Positions 55,726-64,000 of a stretch of 64,000 nucleotides of DNA are shown in pieces. This DNA is from Stenotrophomonas sp. 169 (GTDB lineage: Bacteria; Pseudomonadota; Gammaproteobacteria; Xanthomonadales; Xanthomonadaceae): the NCBI RefSeq assembly GCF_014621775.1, contig NZ_CP061204.1, positions 640,501 to 704,500 of the forward strand, written 5' to 3'. Under the pieces are notes generated by a model. The model did not search any database. It worked only from the letters and a program-made list of their open reading frames with translations, and was not told where the DNA came from. A program made the position numbers and the translations under genes. Positions within the stretch are counted from its first letter, which is position 1; every line of letters starts with the position of its first letter.

Positions 55726-57209
55726 GCCGCACGATGGCGCTTTCCCGTCTGCTGCCTGACGTGGCCCTGGCCGGTCGGGATGTGGATATCCGCGGCCTGG
55801 TGATGGACAGCCGCGCCGTGCAACCGGGTGATGCCTTCGTGGCGATCGCCGGGTTCGGCGCACATGGCCTGGGCTTCGTCGAGCAGGCGCGTGCCAATGG
55901 TGCAGTCGCCATCCTGTTTGAAGCGCCGGCCCCTGCGGAGCTGCCTGCACCGTCGGATGCCATTGCCGTGCCGGGCCTGCGCGCGCGCATGGGCGCGATG
56001 GCCGACCAGTTCCACGGCGCGCCGTCGCGCGCGATGACCATGGTGGGTGTCACCGGTACCAACGGCAAGACGTCCACCGTGCAACTGCTGGCCCAGGCCT
56101 GGCAACTGCTGGGCACCCGCAGCGGCAGCATCGGTACCTTGGGCGCCGGCCTGTTCGGCGACGTGCAGCCGACGGGGTTCACCACGCCGCTGGTGCTGCA
56201 GATGCATGCGCTGCTGGCCGACCTGCGCGACGCCGGTGCGCAGGCCATCGCGATGGAAGTCAGCTCGCATGCGCTGGACCAGGGCCGTGTGGACGCCGTG
56301 CATTACGACGTGGCCGTGTTCACCAACCTCACCCGTGACCATCTCGACTACCACGGCGACATGGAGACCTACGGTGCAGCCAAAGAGCGGCTGTTCCATC
56401 GCGCCGGCCTGCGTGCGTCGGTCGTCAATCTCGATGACGCATTCGGTGCCACGTTGCATGTGCGCGTGCCGGCCAGCCAGAAGGCGGTGGGCGTCAGCTC
56501 GCGCGGTGCGCCGCAGGCCAGCGTGCGGGCGAGCGGGATCGTGCTGGACGGCCTGGGTGTGGCGTTCACGCTGACACTCGACGGGCAGTCGCGCGGTGTG
56601 CGCTCGCCGCTGCTTGGCCGCTTCAATGTAGACAATCTGCTGACGGTGGCCGGTGTGCTGCATGCGCTGGGGCAGCCGCTGGATGTCATCGTCGAGGTGC
56701 TGGCGCAGCTGCAACCGATCCGCGGGCGGATGAACCGCCTCGGCGGCGAAGCGGGGCAGCCGACGGTCGTGATCGATTACGCGCATACGCCGGATGCCCT
56801 GGAACAGGCACTGGACAGCCTGCGTGGGCATGTCGACGGCCGCTTGGTCTGCGTGTTCGGCTGTGGCGGCGAACGGGATACCGGCAAGCGGCCCCAGATG
56901 GCGGCCATTGCCGAACGGCTGGCTGACCAGGTGATCGTCACCGACGACAATCCGCGCAGCGAAGACGGTGACCGCATCGTGGCCGATATCCTTGCCGGCT
57001 TCGACAGTGCCGGCAAGGTGGTGGTCCAGCGTGACCGCGCGCGTGCCATCGCCTTGGCGATCGGCGGGGCGGGACCGGGTGACATCGTGCTGATCGCCGG
57101 CAAGGGCCACGAGCCCTACCAGGAAGTCGCCGGAGTACGCCATGCCTTCGATGACACCGACGTCGCCGCTGCCGCGCTGGTCGGCGCGGTGCAGGAGGTG
57201 TCGCCATGA
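55722..57209 (+). CDS. murE: UDP-MurNAc-tripeptide synthetase MurE (meso-DAP adding)
   Basis: Cytosolic Mur ligase adding the third residue of the stem peptide, 495 aa. ATG 55722 ([20 protein letters not shown]) overlaps the ftsI stop; the longer open frame from 55554 lies inside ftsI. ATP loop [15 protein letters not shown], Mur domain [20 protein letters not shown] and the DNPR signature ([10 protein letters not shown]) indicate meso-diaminopimelate rather than lysine. It overlaps murF by four bases. Confidence 0.97.
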   Translation: MSRTMALSRLLPDVALAGRDVDIRGLVMDSRAVQPGDAFVAIAGFGAHGLGFVEQARANGAVAILFEAPAPAELPAPSDAIAVPGLRARMGAMADQFHGAPSRAMTMVGVTGTNGKTSTVQLLAQAWQLLGTRSGSIGTLGAGLFGDVQPTGFTTPLVLQMHALLADLRDAGAQAIAMEVSSHALDQGRVDAVHYDVAVFTNLTRDHLDYHGDMETYGAAKERLFHRAGLRASVVNLDDAFGATLHVRVPASQKAVGVSSRGAPQASVRASGIVLDGLGVAFTLTLDGQSRGVRSPLLGRFNVDNLLTVAGVLHALGQPLDVIVEVLAQLQPIRGRMNRLGGEAGQPTVVIDYAHTPDALEQALDSLRGHVDGRLVCVFGCGGERDTGKRPQMAAIAERLADQVIVTDDNPRSEDGDRIVADILAGFDSAGKVVVQRDRARAIALAIGGAGPGDIVLIAGKGHEPYQEVAGVRHAFDDTDVAAAALVGAVQEVSP

Positions 57210-58600
57210 GGCGCACCCTGCTGTCGTTGATCGCCCATTGGGCCGGTGGAGAGATCCACGGTGACGATGCGGCCATCGACGCGATCAGCAACGATACCCG
57301 TCAGATGGCGGCCGGCAGCCTGTACGTGGCGCTGCGTGGCGAGCGCTTCGATGGACATGATTTCGGTGCCGATGCGCTTGCGCGCGGCGCCAGTGCACTG
57401 CTGGTCGAACGCCTGCTGCCCTTGCCCCTGCCGCAGGTGCTGGTGGCCGACAGCGAGCTGGCTCTGGCGCGCATCGCCGCCGGCATGCAGCGCGACCGCG
57501 CCACCGGTGTGTTCGCCATCACCGGCAGCAACGGCAAGACCAGCGTCAAGGCGCTGCTGCTGGGCATCCTGCAGCAGCACGCGCAGATCGCCGGCAAGTT
57601 GGTCTATGCCAATCCGGGCAACCGCAACAATGAGATCGGCCTGCCATTGGCCGTGATCGACGCGCCGGAAGACGCGGATTTCGCCGTGTACGAGATGGGT
57701 GCCGGCAAGCCGGGTGACATCGCGTACCTGACCGACATCGTCCGTCCGCGCTGGTCGCTGGTGAACAACATCGCGGCCGCCCATCTGGAGCGGATGGGCA
57801 GCCTGCAGGGTGTGGCCAACACCAAGGGCGCGATCTACGCGGCCCTGCCGGCGGACGGCGTGGCGGTGATCAATGCCGATGACGCCTTTGCGCCTTGGTT
57901 CGAGCAGCATTTCATCGGCACCCCGTTGCGCTGCGCAGTGTTGCGTTTCGGCCTGGAGCACAGTGCCGACGTGTTCGCCTCGGCGATCCGCTTCGATGCG
58001 GCGGGCAGTCATTTCGAGCTGCACACGCCGGTAGGACAGGCTGCGGTGTCGCTGCCGTTGCCGGGTCGCCACAACATCGGCAACGCGCTTGCGGCCACCG
58101 CACTCGCACTGGCCGCCGGCATCCCGTTGGCGCATGTCGTGGCGGCGCTGGCCGTCACCGAACCGGTGCCGGGACGCCAGATCGCCCATCGGTTGCACAG
58201 CGGGGCCGTTCTGGTGGACGACAGCTACAACGCCAATCCGGGTTCGCTGGTGGCCGCCATCGAGGCGCTGGCCGGCAGCGGTGACGACGGCTGGCTGGTA
58301 CTGGGTGACATGCGCGAACTCGGTCCCGATGCAGCCGCGCTGCACGCGCAGGCAGGTCTGCGTGCACGTCAGGCCGGGCTCAAGCGGCTGTACACGCTGG
58401 GGCCGCTCAGCGCCTCGGCTTCTGCTGCCTTCGGTGAAGGCGGTCGTTCTTTTGAAACCCATGACGCGCTTGCGCAGGCCCTGCAGCAGGAACTGCATGC
58501 GGGCGTGCGCTGCCTGGTCAAGGGCTCCCGTGGCAGCGCCATGGACAAGATTGTGAAAGCGCTGCTCGCGCAAGGAGAGGAATCGCCTCATGTTGTATGA
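57206..58600 (+). CDS. murF: UDP-MurNAc-tripeptide:D-Ala-D-Ala ligase MurF
   Basis: Adds D-Ala-D-Ala to complete the pentapeptide, 464 aa. N-terminal domain [23 protein letters not shown] loop [37 protein letters not shown], and C-terminal [20 protein letters not shown] with [17 protein letters not shown] are characteristic. The start overlaps the murE stop (ATGA), and mraY starts 11 bases before its end. Confidence 0.97.
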   Translation: MRRTLLSLIAHWAGGEIHGDDAAIDAISNDTRQMAAGSLYVALRGERFDGHDFGADALARGASALLVERLLPLPLPQVLVADSELALARIAAGMQRDRATGVFAITGSNGKTSVKALLLGILQQHAQIAGKLVYANPGNRNNEIGLPLAVIDAPEDADFAVYEMGAGKPGDIAYLTDIVRPRWSLVNNIAAAHLERMGSLQGVANTKGAIYAALPADGVAVINADDAFAPWFEQHFIGTPLRCAVLRFGLEHSADVFASAIRFDAAGSHFELHTPVGQAAVSLPLPGRHNIGNALAATALALAAGIPLAHVVAALAVTEPVPGRQIAHRLHSGAVLVDDSYNANPGSLVAAIEALAGSGDDGWLVLGDMRELGPDAAALHAQAGLRARQAGLKRLYTLGPLSASASAAFGEGGRSFETHDALAQALQQELHAGVRCLVKGSRGSAMDKIVKALLAQGEESPHVV

Positions 58601-59675
58601 ACTGGCCCGCTGGCTGCAGCAGTTCGAGAGCTCGTTTGCGCTCTTCAACTACCAGACGTTCCGCGCCATCCTGGCGGCACTGACGGCGCTGTTCCTGTCG
58701 CTGTGGATGGGCCCGGCCGTGATCCGCAGGCTCGCCCAGTTCAAGGGCGGGCAGCCGATCCGCAAGGATGGCCCGCAGACCCATTTCGCCAAGGCCGGCA
58801 CGCCGACCATGGGCGGTTCGTTGATCCTGCTGACGGTCACCCTCGCGGTGCTGGCCTGGGCCGACCTGAGCAACCGCTACGTTTGGCTGGTGCTGGCGGT
58901 GATGATCTGCTTCGGTGCGATCGGCTGGTACGACGACTGGATCAAGATCGTCCGCCGAGACCCGAATGGCCTGAAGTCGCGCTGGAAGTACCTGCTGCAG
59001 TCGATCTTCGGCCTGGCCGCTGGCCTGTTCCTTTACTTCACCGCCGACGTGCCCTCCGCGTTGACGTTCTACATTCCGATGTTCAAGTCGGTGGCGCTGC
59101 CGCTGGCAGGCATCAGCTTCGTGGCCATCGCGTATTTCTGGATCGTGGGCTTTTCGAATGCGGTCAACCTGACCGACGGCCTGGACGGCCTGGCGATCAT
59201 GCCGACCGTGCTGGTCGCCTGCGCGCTTGGCGTGTTCGCCTACGCGTCCGGCAACGTGGTGTTCTCCAACTACCTGCAGATTCCGCAGATCCCCGGAGCG
59301 GGTGAGCTGGTCATCATCTGCGCCGCCATCGCCGGCGCTGGTCTGGGCTTCCTGTGGTTCAACACCTACCCGGCCATGGTCTTCATGGGCGACATCGGTG
59401 CGCTGGCGCTGGGCGCCGTGCTGGGGACCATCGCGGTGATCGTACGCCAGGAGCTGGTGCTGGTGATCATGGGCGGCGTCTTCGTGGTTGAGACCTTGTC
59501 GGTGATGATCCAGGTCGCCTCGTTCAAGCTGACCGGCAAGCGCGTGTTCCGCATGGCGCCGATCCATCACCACTTCGAGCTGAAAGGCTGGCCGGAGCCG
59601 CGCGTGATCGTGCGCTTCTGGATCATTTCGGTGGTGCTGGTACTGGTTGGCCTGGCCACGTTGAAGGTGCGCTGA
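58590..59675 (+). CDS. mraY: Phospho-MurNAc-pentapeptide transferase MraY
   Basis: Polytopic inner-membrane enzyme that makes lipid I from UDP-MurNAc-pentapeptide and undecaprenyl phosphate, 361 aa. ATG follows GGAGAGG. Signature loops are [36 protein letters not shown] (Asp pair), [20 protein letters not shown] and [20 protein letters not shown]. About ten membrane helices are evident. The last base of its stop is the first base of ftsW (TGATG). Confidence 0.98.
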   Translation: MLYELARWLQQFESSFALFNYQTFRAILAALTALFLSLWMGPAVIRRLAQFKGGQPIRKDGPQTHFAKAGTPTMGGSLILLTVTLAVLAWADLSNRYVWLVLAVMICFGAIGWYDDWIKIVRRDPNGLKSRWKYLLQSIFGLAAGLFLYFTADVPSALTFYIPMFKSVALPLAGISFVAIAYFWIVGFSNAVNLTDGLDGLAIMPTVLVACALGVFAYASGNVVFSNYLQIPQIPGAGELVIICAAIAGAGLGFLWFNTYPAMVFMGDIGALALGAVLGTIAVIVRQELVLVIMGGVFVVETLSVMIQVASFKLTGKRVFRMAPIHHHFELKGWPEPRVIVRFWIISVVLVLVGLATLKVR

Positions 59676-61036
59676 TGAATGATCTCTCGCGCCAGGCAAC
59701 ACGCCTTGAAGCCATCGGAGGCCACTTCGACAAGTGGCTGCTCGGCGCGATCATCGCGCTGACCGGGCTGGGCGTGGTGATGGTCGCGTCGAGCTCGATC
59801 GCGCTGATGAGCAGCCCGTTCTATTACCTCAATCGCCATCTGATCTTCCTGGCGGTGGGCATCGTGCTGGCCGGGCTGGCCATGCGTACCGAACTGAAGA
59901 CCATCGAGCAGTACAACCAGCTGCTGCTGCTGGGCTGCTTCGCCCTGCTGGTGGTGGTATTCGTGCCGGGCCTCGGCAGCAGCGTCAACGGGGCGCGGCG
60001 CTGGATCAATCTCGGCGTGTCCAAATTCCAGACGGTCGAAGCGGTCAAGGTGCTCTACATCGTGTGGCTGTCCAGCTACCTGGTGCGCTTCCGGGACGAG
60101 GTCAACGCGACGTGGCCGGCCATGCTGAAGCCGCTGGGCGTGGCCGGGGCGCTGGTGGTGCTGATGCTGCTGCAGCCCGACTTCGGCTCGTCGACGCTGC
60201 TGCTGGCGATCACCGCCGGCATGCTGGTGTTGGGCGGGGTCAACATGCCGCGCATGTCGATGCCGGTGATCATCGGCATGGTCGGCATGAGCGCGCTGGC
60301 GATCATCGAACCGTACCGCATGCGCCGCATCACCTCCTTCCTGGACCCGTGGGCCGACCAGCAGGGCGACGGCTACCAGCTGTCCAACGCGCTGATGGCC
60401 GTCGGCCGCGGCGAGTGGACCGGCGTGGGCCTGGGCAACTCGGTGCAGAAGCTCTATTACCTGCCCGAGGCACATACCGACTTCATCTTCTCGGTCACGG
60501 CCGAAGAGCTGGGTTTCCTCGGCACCTGCCTGGTGATCGCGCTGTACGCGCTGCTGGTGGGTCGCACGCTGTGGCTGGGCATGCGCTGCGTGGAGATGAA
60601 GCGCCACTTCTCCGGCTACGTGGCCTTCGGCATCGGGCTGTGGATCAGCATGCAGAGCTTCGTCTCGATCGGGGTCAACCTGGGCATCCTGCCGACCAAG
60701 GGGCTGACTCTGCCGTTGATCTCGTCGGGCGGTTCCAGCGTGCTGATGACCTGCGTGGCGATGGGATTGCTGCTGCGCGTGTCGTACGAGCTGGATCGCG
60801 CCGAGCGCCGCCATGCCGTTCGCATGGGCGGGGGCGATGAGGTGGCCGACGAGATCGTGACCGCTCCGCCAGCCGGGCCGGCCGCGACGCCAAAGCCGTC
60901 CCGCGTCGCCAATGCGGGCGCACCGGCCACTGCCAGTACGAGCGCGACGCCAACCACCTCGGCGCCGGGCAGCACCACGCGTGGCACCAGCCGCCTGCAG
61001 ACGCGCGTCGAGCCGACCTTCGGGAGGCTGTCATGA
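59675..61036 (+). CDS. ftsW: Lipid II polymerase FtsW (SEDS family)
   Basis: SEDS glycosyltransferase that builds septal glycan with FtsI, 453 aa. Ten hydrophobic segments; family motifs [69 protein letters not shown] and [20 protein letters not shown]. After the last helix there is a ~65-residue cytoplasmic tail rich in Ala, Pro, Ser and Thr ([15 protein letters not shown]), longer than in E. coli FtsW (414 aa). It overlaps murG by four bases. Confidence 0.97.
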   Translation: MNDLSRQATRLEAIGGHFDKWLLGAIIALTGLGVVMVASSSIALMSSPFYYLNRHLIFLAVGIVLAGLAMRTELKTIEQYNQLLLLGCFALLVVVFVPGLGSSVNGARRWINLGVSKFQTVEAVKVLYIVWLSSYLVRFRDEVNATWPAMLKPLGVAGALVVLMLLQPDFGSSTLLLAITAGMLVLGGVNMPRMSMPVIIGMVGMSALAIIEPYRMRRITSFLDPWADQQGDGYQLSNALMAVGRGEWTGVGLGNSVQKLYYLPEAHTDFIFSVTAEELGFLGTCLVIALYALLVGRTLWLGMRCVEMKRHFSGYVAFGIGLWISMQSFVSIGVNLGILPTKGLTLPLISSGGSSVLMTCVAMGLLLRVSYELDRAERRHAVRMGGGDEVADEIVTAPPAGPAATPKPSRVANAGAPATASTSATPTTSAPGSTTRGTSRLQTRVEPTFGRLS

Positions 61037-62124
61037 GCGCCATGCGTGACGCGGCCACGCGCCCCGTGATGATTCTTGCCGGTGGTACCGGCGGGCACAT
61101 CTTCCCCGGTCTGGCAGTCGCCAGGGTGCTGCGCGCGCGCGGGATCCCGGTCACGTGGCTGGGCGCCGTCGGACAGATGGAAACCCGCCTGGTGCCACAG
61201 CATGACGTGCCGATCGATACGCTGGATATCGCCGGGCTGCGCGGCAAGGGCAAGCTGGCCCTGCTCGGCGCGCCGTGGCGTCTGCTGCGTGCGATCCGCC
61301 AGGCAGGCTTCATCCTGCGCGACCGTCATCCGCGTGCGGTGATCGCGTTCGGCGGTTACGCCTCCGGACCGGGCGGGCTGGCTGCGCGTCTGCATGGGCT
61401 GCCCCTGCTGGTGCATGAGCAGAACCGCGCACCCGGCATGACCAACCGCTTCCTCTCCCGCTTTGCGCAGCGCGTGCTGACCGGTTTTCCCGGCAGCTTC
61501 GCCGCACGCGAAGAAGCCGTCGGCAACCCGGTACGCGCCGAGATCGCTGCGATTGCACCGCCCGAGCAGCGCTTCGCCGGTCGCAGTGGTCCATTGCGTG
61601 TGCTGGTGGTGGGCGGAAGCCAGGGCGCGCGCGCCTTGAACATGGGCGTGCCGCAGGCGATCGCCGCATTGGGTGCTTCCCATCCGGTGCAGGTGCGCCA
61701 CCAGAGCGGCGAGAAAATGCACGCCGAGGCTGTGGAGGCTTATGCCAAGGCCGGTGTCACCGCCGAGATCACGCCGTTCATCGCCGACATGGCCGATGCC
61801 TTCGCGTGGGCTGACATCGTGGTGTGCCGGTCCGGCGCGTCCACTCTCGCCGAACTGTGTGCCGTGGGTGTCGGCAGTGTGCTGGTGCCGTTCCCGGCCG
61901 CGGTCGATGATCACCAGACGCGTAATGCGGAATACCTGGTCGAGCGCGATGCCGCCGTGCTGCTGAAGCAGGGCGATGCGCTGGTCACCGGCATCACGTC
62001 GCTGTTGCGTGAACTATCCGAAAATCCCGCTCGCCGCATGCAGATGGCGAAAGCCGCACGTGCGCTGGCCAAGGTCGATGCCGCAGAGCGCATCGCCGAT
62101 ATCATCCTCGAGGAAGCTGTATGA
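61033..62124 (+). CDS. murG: UDP-GlcNAc:lipid I N-acetylglucosaminyltransferase MurG
   Basis: Peripheral inner-membrane GT-B enzyme that converts lipid I to lipid II, 363 aa. Conserved [64 protein letters not shown] and the nucleotide-binding [16 protein letters not shown] with [18 protein letters not shown]. The stop codon overlaps the start of a 16-codon ORF that leads to murC. Confidence 0.97.
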   Translation: MSAMRDAATRPVMILAGGTGGHIFPGLAVARVLRARGIPVTWLGAVGQMETRLVPQHDVPIDTLDIAGLRGKGKLALLGAPWRLLRAIRQAGFILRDRHPRAVIAFGGYASGPGGLAARLHGLPLLVHEQNRAPGMTNRFLSRFAQRVLTGFPGSFAAREEAVGNPVRAEIAAIAPPEQRFAGRSGPLRVLVVGGSQGARALNMGVPQAIAALGASHPVQVRHQSGEKMHAEAVEAYAKAGVTAEITPFIADMADAFAWADIVVCRSGASTLAELCAVGVGSVLVPFPAAVDDHQTRNAEYLVERDAAVLLKQGDALVTGITSLLRELSENPARRMQMAKAARALAKVDAAERIADIILEEAV

Positions 62125-62167
62125 ACACTGTGCCGCGCCAGCGCGCCGACACGACGCGGAGCTGCGC

Positions 62168-62171
<4 letters not shown>
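62121..62171 (+). CDS. 16-codon ORF bridging murG and murC (possible leader peptide)
   Basis: ATG 62121 overlaps the murG stop (ATGA). The frame encodes [16 protein letters not shown], and its TGA (62169-62171) overlaps the murC ATG (62168). It exactly fills the only real gap in the chain from mraZ to ddlB and could carry ribosomes from murG to murC by translational coupling. The peptide itself has no known relatives to me. It may equally be chance. Confidence 0.4.

Positions 62172-64000
<1,829 letters not shown>

Noticed and set aside
53554..55950. 798-codon minus-strand frame opposite ftsI
   Set aside because: Antisense of a well-conserved gene, His/Arg/Gly-rich, no start context.

Overview
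This 64 kb window comes from a high-GC gammaproteobacterium of the Xanthomonadaceae, most probably Stenotrophomonas. The grounds are the xpsE-F-G-H-I-J-K-L-M-N-D order of the type II secretion genes, an Ax21-family protein gene, a subtilisin-like protease next to xps (as I recall for StmPr1 in S. maltophilia), and short GTAG-headed palindromes that match the SMAG repeats described in S. maltophilia. The assignment rests on gene content and motifs; no database search was run.

Layout. Positions 1-3.7 kb hold the 3' part of purL, closed by a strong terminator. A very large trimeric autotransporter adhesin (4.2-11.8 kb), built from long near-identical internal modules, and a secreted S8 protease (12.0-13.9 kb) follow. 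The xps type II secretion operon (14.0-24.8 kb) is tightly packed with stop/start overlaps and is followed by two overlapping glycosyltransferase genes. A repeat-rich gap (26.6-27.1 kb) precedes pncB, which converges on a nucleobase permease across a pair of SMAG palindromes. Then come ettA (minus strand), an orphan exported protein and an RcnB-like protein. The riboflavin region is glyA-nrdR-ribD, an inserted Ax21-like gene on the opposite strand, an FMN riboswitch, ribE-ribBX-ribH-nusB, and thiL. A chaperone-usher fimbrial locus split into two divergent arms (41.3-47.1 kb) follows; parts of it are visibly lower in GC. Next are a GlcD-like FAD oxidase, yraN-lpoA (minus), the RNase P RNA gene and an NRDE/TANGO2-like gene. 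The window ends with the first eleven genes of the division and cell wall cluster: mraZ-rsmH-ftsL-ftsI-murE-murF-mraY-ftsW-murG-murC-ddlB (ddlB cut by the window edge).

How it works together. The adhesin, protease, secretion machine and fimbriae form a surface and secretome set; the protease is a plausible Xps substrate. XpsN is the GspC-type link between the inner-membrane platform and the XpsD secretin. The prepilin peptidase is not in the window. The riboflavin genes make lumazine and riboflavin, with FMN feedback through the riboswitch. The C-terminal RibA-like half of RibBX has lost its catalytic cysteines, so a separate ribA is expected elsewhere. LpoA and the dcw genes supply peptidoglycan precursors and septal synthesis.

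No wholly new system with clear boundaries was found. The points most worth a second look are the modular adhesin, the split fimbrial locus, the mraZ upstream region (a consensus DnaA box plus helically phased GG/GGG repeats), the large inverted repeat upstream of pncB, RibBX, and a 16-codon ORF that bridges murG and murC.
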